Shown: positions 17,075-25,004, counted from the first letter of the stretch. The stretch is 33,271 bases of DNA from Listeria grandensis FSL F6-0971 (GCF_000525835.1 NZ_AODD01000020.1:1-33271), one strand, 5' to 3'. Notes: generated from the letters alone by a model not told the origin. Numbers and translations: made by a program.

Positions 17075-17103
17075 TTGCTTTATTGAGAAAAGCATGGTAT
17101 ATT
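17075..17103 (+). promoter_or_regulatory. Sigma-A promoter of csp gene with long 5' leader
   Basis: TTGCTT (17075-17080), 17 bp and TATATT (17098-17103), with an extended TGG before the -10. Transcription from about 17110 leaves an untranslated leader near 108 nt, the usual arrangement for cold-shock mRNAs whose leader folds differently at low temperature. A small GTGC/GCAC hairpin (17190-17203) lies just before the AGGAGG site. Confidence 0.65.
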
Positions 17104-17181
17104 TAACTAGACTTATTTTTGTTGGTGAAGAAATGATTAGTGAATAACTTTCCACTTCGTACCGCTAAGCAGGAATAGTAA

Positions 17182-17418
<237 letters not shown>

Positions 17419-17433
17419 TTTTAGCTGATAAAA

Positions 17434-17463
17434 GAAACTCACTTTTGTGGGTTTCTTTTTTTT
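17434..17463 (+). terminator. Rho-independent terminator after csp
   Basis: GAAACTCAC (17434-17442), loop TTTT, GTGGGTTTC (17447-17455) then a run of T to 17463. The stem is 9 bp with one G-T pair. Confidence 0.92.
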
Positions 17464-17477
17464 GTCTACATAAATAA

Positions 17478-17513
17478 AAAAGACATTTCGAAAAAAATCG
17501 AAAATGCCCTTTT
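17478..17513 (-). terminator. Terminator of LTA-synthase-family gene
   Basis: Minus-strand hairpin of GGCATTTTCGA and TCGAAATGTC with one bulge and a T-rich loop, followed by TTTTTT (complement of 17478-17483). It lies just past the stop at 17516. Confidence 0.75.
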
Positions 17514-17515
17514 TA

Positions 17516-19405
17516 TTATTTATTTTTAAATAATCCTGACTTAGTATACCCCTTACCGCTTACTAGATCATATTCTATTAGCTTATAGTCCGCTAGGTAT
17601 TCTTTGGCTTTTGTGGATAATTGGTCTTCAATAATCGTTTTGTTCTTGCCATTAATGAGGACGTTTTTCTCCAATCCTTGGACTTCCTTACTCATTTCTG
17701 TAAGTAAAGCATAGTATGGAGAGACCTTGCTATCCGTTAGTTCTAGCATTTTGGGCGCGAAATAGATGGGGCTAATCGTACCGTAGTCTTCTTTTGGTAA
17801 GTCGAAGTTAGCATACATGAAGAGCGGTGTCTCGTGCATCGTTCGTTCTGTGTTTTGATTGACGATTTCTTCTGGGAAAACGCTCGGCAGGTGATCTCCC
17901 CAGAAAACGACCATTGTTTTTTCTTTCATGTTATCCAACTCAGCTACAAAGTCTTTTAAAGCGTCATCGGAATATTTGATACCTTGAAGATATGTTTCGA
18001 CAGTCTCTTTATTGTTTTCTGGTACGCCTTCTACACCGATTGTGTTAATATATTTATCCCAATATGTCATATGATTTTGCATTGTGACAAGATGAATGAA
18101 TGTCGATGATTTGTTCGCTTTTAGCTGATCTAGTGTTTCTTGGTATGCTGACGCATCTGAGATATATTCGCTGTCGTCAAGGGATTCTGTATGCTTCATT
18201 TCATCTCGACTGATAAATTTGTTAAATTCTAGTGCATTATATACGTCTGTTCGCCGATAAAAAGATGGTTTGAACGGATGGATAGCGATTGTTTCATAGT
18301 CGCTTTGTTTTAATGAGCTGACCAGAGATGGGAAGTTTTCTTTTTGATATAGAAACATTTGATATGGTGAGGTAATCTGTGGGTTAATGTTATACATCGA
18401 TAAACCAGTCAAAGCTTCAAATTCAATATTGGCTGTTCCACCGCCGTAACCTTGGGACAAACTGTATCCTGATGGGTATTTTCCCATGATTTTGCGTGTT
18501 TCAGGAATAGGGTCTGAGGATGTTGTGACACCATTCAGCCTTGTTGGGTCACTGAAGCTTTCACTCATAACATAGACAATATTCACACCGTCCATTGGTT
18601 TGTTCTTACGTGTGGTATTGATTTCATCCGCTAGTTTCTGATATTTTTTAGTGATTGCTTTCATTTTTGATTCGCTGTAACCTGTTGGTGCCTCCATGAT
18701 ATTGGCCGTCGCGCTGTAAATGAGTCCTCCTACAAAACCGTATTGCTGATAGCTTTCTTTCGGGTCTACGTCTTTCCACTGTGCATCGATGTTGTACGCC
18801 TTTCTCAGCCAGTTGTCGGTATTTTGGAAGTTCGTGAGCGAGAATAAGAGTGCACCGCTAAAAACAAGTCCTACAGCACGAATAATGAGTGTTTTACGAT
18901 CCCAATATTTGAAATCACGCCCGTAGTACTTAGCGGAAATTTTACGTGAATAGCGGTCAAGTATCCATGCAATCGCAACAATAACAGCGATACCGATAAA
19001 TAGTAGAATAACAAGCCACGTCGACAGCATCGAGAGCATAAATCGCCATTGTGTGATCATTTCGAATTCTTGCGGATATAGAGGTTCTCCTCGTTCTAGA
19101 AATTTCTGATTATTCGCGAAGGCAACGATGAGAGATGTACCAACCAAGATCGTCGTACTAGCCCATAAATTACCGATAAGCGAGATTAAAAATAAGTAGA
19201 CGAGCATTAAGACTAAAATTCCGAGTAGGAACGGAATGGGGTATGTCTGAATCATTTGTAGTGTATCTGATAAATTAAAACCGCTGAGCGATGCATCCAG
19301 TAAAATATGTAACACGACAGATAATACAAGCCCAAATAAAACGGCTCTGAGCGACCTAACTAGATATGGGTGCTTGAGTTGTTTCCTCTTTTCTGGTGCA
19401 GTCAT
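17516..19405 (-). CDS. LTA-synthase-family phosphoglycerol transferase
   Basis: This 629-residue protein has five membrane segments (about 23-38, 58-78, 83-97, 128-149, 173-190) followed by an extracellular sulfatase-fold domain. Visible catalytic features are Glu282 in MSESFSD, the nucleophile candidate Thr324 in GGGTANIEFE, His445 in TMQNH and the metal pair in GDHLPS (504-505). LtaS enzymes polymerise glycerol-phosphate for lipoteichoic acid. The block around the Thr is GGGTANIEFEALTG rather than the GKTSDxEF form of classic LtaS, so it belongs to a different subgroup and may modify another glycan. GGAGAT precedes the ATG. It is a single-gene unit. Confidence 0.88.
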   Translation of the reverse strand: MTAPEKRKQLKHPYLVRSLRAVLFGLVLSVVLHILLDASLSGFNLSDTLQMIQTYPIPFLLGILVLMLVYLFLISLIGNLWASTTILVGTSLIVAFANNQKFLERGEPLYPQEFEMITQWRFMLSMLSTWLVILLFIGIAVIVAIAWILDRYSRKISAKYYGRDFKYWDRKTLIIRAVGLVFSGALLFSLTNFQNTDNWLRKAYNIDAQWKDVDPKESYQQYGFVGGLIYSATANIMEAPTGYSESKMKAITKKYQKLADEINTTRKNKPMDGVNIVYVMSESFSDPTRLNGVTTSSDPIPETRKIMGKYPSGYSLSQGYGGGTANIEFEALTGLSMYNINPQITSPYQMFLYQKENFPSLVSSLKQSDYETIAIHPFKPSFYRRTDVYNALEFNKFISRDEMKHTESLDDSEYISDASAYQETLDQLKANKSSTFIHLVTMQNHMTYWDKYINTIGVEGVPENNKETVETYLQGIKYSDDALKDFVAELDNMKEKTMVVFWGDHLPSVFPEEIVNQNTERTMHETPLFMYANFDLPKEDYGTISPIYFAPKMLELTDSKVSPYYALLTEMSKEVQGLEKNVLINGKNKTIIEDQLSTKAKEYLADYKLIEYDLVSGKGYTKSGLFKNK

Positions 19406-19455
19406 AATAAAAATCTCCTCTGTAGCCTGTTTTTCCCTTTTTGTCTTCCCTTGGT

Positions 19456-19484
19456 ATTATACTATAGTGAAAAATAGAGTACAA
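19456..19484 (-). promoter_or_regulatory. Promoter of LTA-synthase-family gene
   Basis: TATAAT (complement of 19456-19461) with TTGTAC (19479-19484) 17 bp upstream. The -10 is perfect and the -35 weak. The start of the gene lies about 50 bp downstream. Confidence 0.6.
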
Positions 19485-19496
19485 ACACCACGAGCA

Positions 19497-19524
19497 AGAG
19501 CAGTGAGACATGCCTCACTGCTCT
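19497..19524. terminator. Hairpin between LTA-synthase-family and DUF3284 genes
   Basis: AGAGCAGTGAG (19497-19507) and CTCACTGCTCT (19514-19524) form a perfect 11-bp stem with a 6-nt loop. It is well placed to end transcripts coming from 19610, but no T-tract follows on either strand. Confidence 0.5.
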
Positions 19525-19609
19525 TCCTCTATATCAAAAAGCGATATTTCTTATTGATGGCACTTGGGATACCACCATTATTGGGGTAATACCGCCTAAT
19601 GATCCCCTT

Positions 19610-20038
19610 TTATTTGCTTGCTGTAATCACCGAATCCTCCATGGCTTTTAGCAAACGTGTTACCCTTTTTTTCCTTAAAAATGCGAAAATGGTACCTACC
19701 AACATATTATTCATTTTCTGCATCCACTTCTCAGCTTCAATTTCTTCTTTATATGTGACTTCACAGACATGATCACTAATTTCGGTGACCGTATAGGTTG
19801 TCCGGTGAAGGTTTACGCGACTCGTTGTTTCGAATTGGTACACATTAGGAAATTGAAACTCGGTAATCTTCGTCTCAACAGCAGCACCATTTGACATTGT
19901 TCGACGATACTTGAACCCCTTTAGCTTTTGCATCGGTAGATTTTTGCCGGTTGCTTGTTTGACGTCGTAGATTACGGATTTCGCAATCGTATGAAAACAC
20001 TCTTTTTGTGAGATGTATAATTTCTTGGAAACGTTCAT
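19610..20038 (-). CDS. DUF3284 domain protein
   Basis: This 142-residue protein matches the DUF3284 pattern I recall: an N-terminal KLYISQKECFHTI, a central KGFKYRR and a beta-rich middle ending in a basic helix (LRKKRVTRLL). DUF3284 genes are often neighbours of cellobiose-type PTS genes in Listeria and Enterococcus, which fits the PTS IIC gene upstream here. No signal peptide or membrane segment is visible. A START/SRPBCC-like fold is likely but the function is not known. GGGAGATGG precedes the ATG. Confidence 0.78.
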   Translation of the reverse strand: MNVSKKLYISQKECFHTIAKSVIYDVKQATGKNLPMQKLKGFKYRRTMSNGAAVETKITEFQFPNVYQFETTSRVNLHRTTYTVTEISDHVCEVTYKEEIEAEKWMQKMNNMLVGTIFAFLRKKRVTRLLKAMEDSVITASK

Positions 20039-20052
20039 AATACCATCTCCCT

Positions 20053-20229
20053 TTAGGATTTCTTATCTTTTTTCTTCTTAAGGAACACCATGAGAGCTCC
20101 TAGAATAACTACTAAAATTCCTGTAAGCATCATTGGCAAATTAGTCGAATTTCCGCCTGCTGATGGACTGAACACGATAATAATTAAGCCAATACTCATT
20201 ATAAATAGTCCGTTTGCAGCACTCTTCAT
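20053..20229 (-). CDS. Small membrane protein (58 aa), unknown
   Basis: ATG at 20229 to TAA at 20053 encodes 58 residues: a hydrophobic helix (about 7-22), a short polar turn (SPSAGGNSTN), a second helix (about 33-50) and a very basic tail KKKKDKKS. GTGGAG lies 6 nt before the ATG, and the start is only 2 bp past the stop of the upstream gene, so the two are translationally coupled. The arrangement is a hairpin membrane protein with both ends inside. I do not recognise a family. Confidence 0.72.
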   Translation of the reverse strand: MKSAANGLFIMSIGLIIIVFSPSAGGNSTNLPMMLTGILVVILGALMVFLKKKKDKKS

Positions 20230-20231
20230 AA

Positions 20232-20453
20232 TTACTCCACAGTAACCTGGAAGTAAAGAACGGCGCCAATATCCGTTGCCTTCATAACATCCTTCGCGAT
20301 TCTAACCGCAGCTTCTTCATCCTCAGCAGTCGTTTCGAAATATAACTTAATTCCTTTTTCGTCCACCTTTTTAAAAGTGACACCATTTTCATTATATTTC
20401 TCCAACGTTTCAACAAAAAAATCTCGTTTCATAGGACTACTAATTACGATCAT
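20232..20453 (-). CDS. Small conserved-looking soluble protein (73 aa), unknown
   Basis: This 73-residue acidic protein starts MIVISSPMKRDFFVETLEKY and has an alternating strand-helix pattern with AEDEEAAVRIAKDVMKATD, like a small ferredoxin-like alpha/beta domain. The ATG at 20453 is preferred because AGGAGG is 8 nt upstream; the ATG at 20459 would be 2 nt from it. It is the first gene of a three-gene unit with the 58-residue membrane protein and the DUF3284 gene. The function is unknown. Confidence 0.75.
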   Translation of the reverse strand: MIVISSPMKRDFFVETLEKYNENGVTFKKVDEKGIKLYFETTAEDEEAAVRIAKDVMKATDIGAVLYFQVTVE

Positions 20454-20483
20454 TTTCATTACCTCCTTCTACGTATTACCTCT

Positions 20484-20513
20484 ATTATACTTTTTCGGTG
20501 TGTGGAGTGTAAA
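20484..20513 (-). promoter_or_regulatory. Sigma-A promoter of small-protein/DUF3284 unit
   Basis: TTTACA (complement of 20508-20513), 18 bp, TATAAT (20484-20489), about 31 bp before the chosen start. This shows the three small genes do not depend on the PTS promoter. Confidence 0.75.
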
Positions 20514-20650
20514 GAATCAACTAAACACGATTTCACATAATGGTCTGACATCGCCAACTCGGACGACATCAGACTAAAAATTTCAGGTGTCACATCCCGG
20601 TCTTGACCTCCCGCCAAAACCAGTTCGTGTCACCAAATCTCCGCGGAACA

Positions 20651-22012
20651 TTAAGATTTCATTTCTTCTTCAGGCACGCCTACCTTATTCGCTGTAATAA
20701 CGAACGGTACCCAGATTAGGAAAGCGATCACCATATTTATGAGCGATATGACTGGCGCCATCCAATCTCCTCCAGTTGCAAGGAATGAATTTATCAGCGG
20801 TGGCATTACCCATACCACGGCAATTTTAACTGGTGCAACGAGTCCCCAAACTGTCGCAAAGTAAGCGACTGTTACCATGACCATTGGTGCAATGATAAAT
20901 GGAATCAGGTAGATAGAGTTTAATACAATTGGTAAACCGAACATGATCGGTTCGTTGATATTAAATATACCAGGCCCGAGTGATAGTTTGGCCACGGTTC
21001 TCGAGTCCGCTCGTTTAGAGAACATGAGTAGGGCGATGATAAGCACAAGTGTACCACCTGAACCACCTATCCATACGTAAGCATCGAAAGAACCACGAAC
21101 CCATTGGTACGGAAGATCAGATCCTGCAACACCTTTTGCTGCTTCGTTAATGTTGTTAAGTTGTGCTGTACCCCAAAGTGATTCTAGAACTGGAGCCAAT
21201 ACGTTTGGTCCGTGAATACCGAAGAACCATAGTAGTTGAACTAGGAATGTTACGAGTAACACTGCGCCATAACCTTGTGACAAGGCAAGTAGCGGTTCTT
21301 GGATTGTTTTAGAAATCCATGTGATAACGTCAAGACCTGTAATTTTAACGAATGACCAGTCGATGATCGCGCAGACATAAAGAGCTACTAATGCAGGAAT
21401 GATCGCTGCGAATGCTTTACTTACTGCTGGCGGTACGGAATCTGGCATTTTGATAGTGATATTGGCACGCATTAATTTTGCATAAATAATAGTAGAAATA
21501 AAACCGAATAACATGGCAGTAAACAAACCAGTACCGTTCACTTGGTTTAGATCAAGGAACCCCCAAACTGGTTGAATCATCGAAACGTCTGCTTTTGGAT
21601 TAGCAGCTAGGATCGCATTTTTGATTGGATCGACTGCTACTGTTTGTGACAAGTTCATAACGAATGCTGCAAGTGAAACAAGTGCACCGGCTAGGCGGTC
21701 AACTTCATACACTTTCGATAAGTTATAACCTAATGAGACCGCGAATACTAAGGAAACGATGGCAAGTGTTGCTGCCCAAACATATCCATTGACACCGATA
21801 AGTGGTTGCATGGCTTCGACAAATCCTGTCCAACCCCATGACGTTGGGAAATCCCTGAAAAATGCATTTAAAAGAACTGCGATTGAGCCGGCCATTGTGA
21901 TAGGCATTGTTGAAATGAATGCATCACGTAACGCGACTAAATGTTTTTGCGAGCCGATTTTAGCTGCAACTGGCACGAAATACTTTTCTAAAAAATTAGT
22001 TAGTCCGTTCAT
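20651..22012 (-). CDS. PTS cellobiose/beta-glucoside-type permease IIC
   Basis: This 453-residue membrane protein is of the lactose/cellobiose PTS family (CelB/ChbC). It has about 10 membrane segments, GIHGPN (His267, substrate-side residue) and the signature FNINEPIMFGLPIVLN (350-365) with Glu354. It transports a beta-glucoside with phosphorylation by IIA and IIB, whose genes are not in the window, so it is an orphan IIC. GGGAGG precedes the ATG. The upstream sigma-54 promoter (22221-22239) and cre-like site fit induction by an RpoN/LevR-type activator and catabolite control. The adjacent GH4 gene would cleave the phospho-disaccharide. Confidence 0.94.
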   Translation of the reverse strand: MNGLTNFLEKYFVPVAAKIGSQKHLVALRDAFISTMPITMAGSIAVLLNAFFRDFPTSWGWTGFVEAMQPLIGVNGYVWAATLAIVSLVFAVSLGYNLSKVYEVDRLAGALVSLAAFVMNLSQTVAVDPIKNAILAANPKADVSMIQPVWGFLDLNQVNGTGLFTAMLFGFISTIIYAKLMRANITIKMPDSVPPAVSKAFAAIIPALVALYVCAIIDWSFVKITGLDVITWISKTIQEPLLALSQGYGAVLLVTFLVQLLWFFGIHGPNVLAPVLESLWGTAQLNNINEAAKGVAGSDLPYQWVRGSFDAYVWIGGSGGTLVLIIALLMFSKRADSRTVAKLSLGPGIFNINEPIMFGLPIVLNSIYLIPFIIAPMVMVTVAYFATVWGLVAPVKIAVVWVMPPLINSFLATGGDWMAPVISLINMVIAFLIWVPFVITANKVGVPEEEMKS

Positions 22013-22090
22013 AATTATCCTCCCTATTTTGAAACGATTTGTGGTTACTCAGCATTCTGTAAGTTAAACGCTTTGAATGGATACCCTTTT

Positions 22091-22105
22091 TGTTAGCGTT
22101 TACTG
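22091..22105. promoter_or_regulatory. cre-like site upstream of PTS IIC
   Basis: The minus strand reads CAGTAAACGCTAACA, which fits the CcpA box WTGNAANCGNWNNCW except for the first two bases. It lies in the roughly 200-nt leader between the sigma-54 promoter and the gene. A weaker second copy (TTTTGAAACGATTTG) is at about 22027-22041. Confidence 0.45.
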
Positions 22106-22220
22106 CATTGTGTCTGTTTCTTCTTGTTTAGAATGCGTTCAACCTCCATTCGACCTGTGAATTGCTAGGGATGTCCTCCTCTCCTATTCGTATTAAGGTT
22201 TTATGGATTCATTTAATTAT

Positions 22221-22239
22221 ATTGCAAAAAGCGTGCCAA
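22221..22239 (-). promoter_or_regulatory. Sigma-54 (RpoN) promoter of PTS IIC gene
   Basis: The minus strand reads TTGGCACGCTTTTTGCAAT: a -24 TTGGCAC and -12 TTGCA with GG and GC separated by exactly 10 bp, essentially the sigma-54 consensus. It points at the PTS IIC gene with a leader of about 200 nt. In Listeria several PTS operons use sigma-54 with LevR-type activators. An inverted pair CGCTTCAT (22270-22277) and ATGAAGCG (22300-22307) upstream may be the activator site. No activator gene is in the window. Confidence 0.82.
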
Positions 22240-22337
22240 GTTTTTTTACAAGACCTCAAGATCTGAAAGCGCTTCATACGGCAGGGTTTATTTGTGAAAA
22301 TGAAGCGTTTACACACATTGAACATATCCGTGTAATC

Positions 22338-22375
22338 AAAAAAAGCCTGTACACACTTGGTATGTATAGACTTTT
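22338..22375 (-). terminator. Distal terminator downstream of GH4 gene
   Basis: On the minus strand AAAAGTCTATACA (complement of 22363-22375) pairs with TGTACAGGCTTTT (22341-22353) with one mismatch, followed by TTTTTTT. It lies about 120 bp past the GH4 stop and before the PTS promoter, insulating the two units. Confidence 0.65.
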
Positions 22376-22449
22376 AATTTCTATAGGTGTAACTAGTTGG
22401 TAATTTTATTTCACAATTCCATTTAAAAGACGAAATTATTTTACAAGGA

Positions 22450-22485
22450 AATGCGCGCCTTGAAAATGAAGATTTGGCGCGCATT
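22450..22485 (-). terminator. GC-rich hairpin directly after GH4 gene
   Basis: AATGCGCGCC (22450-22459) and GGCGCGCATT (22476-22485) form a perfect 10-bp stem with a 16-nt loop, 7 bp past the stop codon. The following T-tract is weak (TTTCCTTGT), so it may act together with the distal terminator or protect the mRNA 3' end. Confidence 0.65.
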
Positions 22486-22492
22486 CTTTATT

Positions 22493-23827
22493 TTAAGCGT
22501 TCACTTTTGTGAAGAATTGTGGTAGGTGTTCTTTGTGTGCTTCTAGTAGTTCATCGAGTACCGTTTGAGCGATATCCCCACTTGGAACTAATGGGTTTAA
22601 TGTGAATGCTTGGAGGGCTGTATCGTAGTCTCCTGTTACGGCTGCTTCGATTGTTAGTTCTTCCATTGCTTTCATCACTTGGAGTAGACCGCGTTGTGCT
22701 GGCGGGAACTTACCAAAATTGACTGGTTCTGCACCGTGCGCGCGGATAACACTTGTGATTTCAATAGCGCTATCGTAAGGGACATCGTCAATTGCTCCGT
22801 TGTTACGTGTGGATACGACCATCATTGTGCCTTTATTATTGTAGATCGAATTGATGATTTCGCAAGCTGCGTCACTATAATGCGCGCCACCACGTTTAGA
22901 TAGTTCTTCTGGTTTGTGATCAAGATTTGGATCTTTGTAAAGCTCGAATAGGCTTTCTTCTAAGCGTTTTACGACTTGGCCACGGCTTCCTTCTGTTTTG
23001 AAAGCTTCCAGCTCTTCTTCTAGCATGTTGTCTGTCATGTAGTAATAGCGGTGGTATGGACATGGTAGCATTTTCAAATTGCGAACTTGTTCGTATAAGA
23101 AGCGCATATTTTGGATGTTTTCGACGATTTTCTCTGGGTTTGCATCTGGTGCGTAAAGGCCTTCGATAACTTGTTCGGTTAATTCAGTGCCGTCTTTGTC
23201 AAAAATGCGATGCCAGTGCAAGTGATTGATACCGGCGAATTTGAAAAATAGGTCTTCTTCTGGTTTTTTAAGGACATCAGATGCGCTTTTAATGGCACCA
23301 ATCGGTACATTACATAGACCGATGACTTTATCCCATTTTCCATAGCGAAGAACAGCTTCGGTGACCATACCAGCTGGATTTGTAAAGTTGATCAGCCATG
23401 CGTCTGGACATAATTCTTTCATGTCTTCTACAATACCTAATATAACAGGAATCGTACGGAAGGCTTTAAGCATTCCACCTGCTCCATTTGTTTCTTGACC
23501 GATGATTCCATGGCTTAATGGAATGCTTTCATCTTTGATACGTGCTTCCAGTAAGCCCACACGGAATTGTGTTGTGACGAAATCGGCATCTTTTAAAGCT
23601 TCGCGGCGATCGAGAGTCAAATGTACTTCGCAATCAATCCCAGCTGCTTTTACCATACGTTTTGCCATCGTGCCAACGATTTCTAGTTTTTCACGGCCAG
23701 CCTCAATATCAACAAGCCATAATTCTCTGATCGGTAGTTCATCGAAGCGCTTAATAAATCCTTCTACTAGCTCTGGAGTGTAACTCGATCCTCCACCAAT
23801 GGTAACAATTTTTACGCCTTTACTCAT
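22493..23827 (-). CDS. licH: GH4 6-phospho-beta-glucosidase (LicH-like)
   Basis: This 444-residue GH4 enzyme has the NAD-binding GGGSSYTPELVEG near the N-terminus, NFTNPAGMVTEAV, GLCNVPIG with the metal-binding Cys, and NHLHWHR with a metal/catalytic His. GH4 enzymes hydrolyse 6-phospho-glucosides using NAD and Mn. ATG at 23827 is chosen for its GGAGG 9 nt upstream and homologous start MSKGVKI; the frame to 23902 is longer but lies over the operator. It is divergent from the LacI gene. The natural substrate is probably cellobiose-6-phosphate or a related beta-glucoside delivered by the PTS. Confidence 0.93.
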   Translation of the reverse strand: MSKGVKIVTIGGGSSYTPELVEGFIKRFDELPIRELWLVDIEAGREKLEIVGTMAKRMVKAAGIDCEVHLTLDRREALKDADFVTTQFRVGLLEARIKDESIPLSHGIIGQETNGAGGMLKAFRTIPVILGIVEDMKELCPDAWLINFTNPAGMVTEAVLRYGKWDKVIGLCNVPIGAIKSASDVLKKPEEDLFFKFAGINHLHWHRIFDKDGTELTEQVIEGLYAPDANPEKIVENIQNMRFLYEQVRNLKMLPCPYHRYYYMTDNMLEEELEAFKTEGSRGQVVKRLEESLFELYKDPNLDHKPEELSKRGGAHYSDAACEIINSIYNNKGTMMVVSTRNNGAIDDVPYDSAIEITSVIRAHGAEPVNFGKFPPAQRGLLQVMKAMEELTIEAAVTGDYDTALQAFTLNPLVPSGDIAQTVLDELLEAHKEHLPQFFTKVNA

Positions 23828-23881
23828 TTTTACATACCTCCAAAAAATTTTATAAAGCGGTTGCTTGTTCTGCTCTTCTTT

Positions 23882-23912
23882 ATTGTAGTTTATGTAATGC
23901 ATTACAGGTCAA
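23882..23912 (-). promoter_or_regulatory. GH4 promoter with palindromic LacI-type operator
   Basis: The minus strand has TTGACC (complement of 23907-23912) and TACAAT (23882-23887), 19 bp apart. The spacer begins with a perfect 14-bp palindrome TGTAATGCATTACA (23893-23906). This placement would let a repressor block RNA polymerase. The LacI-family gene starts 90 bp away on the other strand, so it is the likely ligand. Confidence 0.7.
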
Positions 23913-23998
23913 GGATTAATTCCAAACTTTTTTATTGGGGATAAAATTTTCGGATTGCGGTATACTATAGATGGAAGAAGCTTGAGGAGTTGGATAAA

Positions 23999-24970
23999 AT
24001 GGCGAATATTCAAGATATCGCAAAATTGGCTGGGGTTTCAGCAGCGACTGTTTCGCGGGTCGTGAGTGGTCGTGGCTATGTGAGTGACGAGACGCGCGCA
24101 CGCGTACAGGAGATTGTCGACCAGCTCGATTATGCACCGAATCGGAACGCGGTTTCTCTATTAAAAGGAAAAACGATGATGATCGGAATTGTGGCGTTGA
24201 CGTTTGATAATTCGATGGGTGTTTTTTTACGTAGTTTTTCGATGGCGGCGCAGCGTCAGGGGTATAATGTAACGGTGTTTGTGACGAATGGCGATAAGGC
24301 GCGGGAACAAGAAGCACTGGAGATGTTGCGCCATAAACAGCTTGATGCGCTTGTTTTTGTGTTGCGGGCGAGCCCTTGGGCGGACATTGAGAAATACGCT
24401 AAATATGGACCGATCGTGACGTGGGAACGGGTACAGTTACAAAGTGTTGCTTCGGTTTTTATGGATCAGTATGATGGCTATATGCTCGGCTTGGAACATC
24501 TATACACGCGCGGATACCGGCGGATTGCAAATATTTATGGTCGGATGTCTGGGAAAAATACGCGTGGTCGGATGCGGGCTTTTGCCGATTTTTGTGAGAA
24601 GTATGGGCTTGATCCAAATGAGATGGAGCATTTCTATAATAAAGGGCGGATTACGCATGGGGAAGAGATTGCACATTGGTGGCTGGCGCAGGATGTGAAG
24701 GCGGATGCGATTCTTTGCCCGACGGATTACTTGGCGTCGGGATTCATCGCGGAAGCCCGGCGGATTGGGATTCGGGTTCCTGAGGATGTCGCGATCGTTG
24801 GCTTTGATGATACGAATAATGTGGCGCGATTGTTTGATATGACGACGATTCATTATCCGATTGATTTGCAGGCTGAGAATGCGTTTCGGATTATTTTGAA
24901 CCAGCTAGACGAGAAAGAGGAGCCACTACTAGAACTGGAATTTACATTGGTGGAACGAAAAACGACATGA
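23999..24970 (+). CDS. LacI-family transcriptional repressor
   Basis: This 323-residue regulator has an N-terminal helix-turn-helix and hinge (ANIQDIAKLAGVSAATVSRV, then LDYAPNRNAVSL) and a periplasmic-binding-protein-like sensor domain with DAILCPTDYLASG and VAIVGFDDT. ATG at 23999 is preferred over the TTG at 23990 because GAGGAG is 9 nt upstream and the family start is MAxIxDIA. Codon use is noticeably GC-richer than its neighbours (many CGG, GCG). It is divergent from the GH4 gene with the TGTAATGCATTACA palindrome between, and probably represses it and itself. The inducer is presumably a phospho-beta-glucoside or glucose derivative. Confidence 0.93.
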   Translation: MANIQDIAKLAGVSAATVSRVVSGRGYVSDETRARVQEIVDQLDYAPNRNAVSLLKGKTMMIGIVALTFDNSMGVFLRSFSMAAQRQGYNVTVFVTNGDKAREQEALEMLRHKQLDALVFVLRASPWADIEKYAKYGPIVTWERVQLQSVASVFMDQYDGYMLGLEHLYTRGYRRIANIYGRMSGKNTRGRMRAFADFCEKYGLDPNEMEHFYNKGRITHGEEIAHWWLAQDVKADAILCPTDYLASGFIAEARRIGIRVPEDVAIVGFDDTNNVARLFDMTTIHYPIDLQAENAFRIILNQLDEKEEPLLELEFTLVERKTT

Positions 24971-24997
24971 GTCCTTAGTGACTGCATGCCGTTTTTT
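24957..24997. terminator. Bidirectional terminator between lacI and DUF1304 genes
   Basis: AAAAACGACATGAGTC and GACTGCATGCCGTTTTTT form an imperfect hairpin ending in T6 on the plus strand and A-rich on the other side. The left arm overlaps the end of the LacI gene. It can stop transcripts from both sides. Confidence 0.8.
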
Positions 24998-25004
24998 GAT
25001 GTGA

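Noticed and set aside
20541-20577. Imperfect hairpin GTCTGA..TCAGAC after the PTS IIC gene
   Set aside because: Two internal mismatches and no T-tract on either strand; too weak to list as a terminator.
22203-22403. 66-residue open frame on plus in the PTS/GH4 spacer
   Set aside because: It lacks a ribosome binding site and covers the sigma-54 promoter and a terminator hairpin, which explain the sequence better.
23916-24317. 133-residue open frame antisense to the LacI gene
   Set aside because: Shadow of the GC-richer lacI coding sequence with no start signal.
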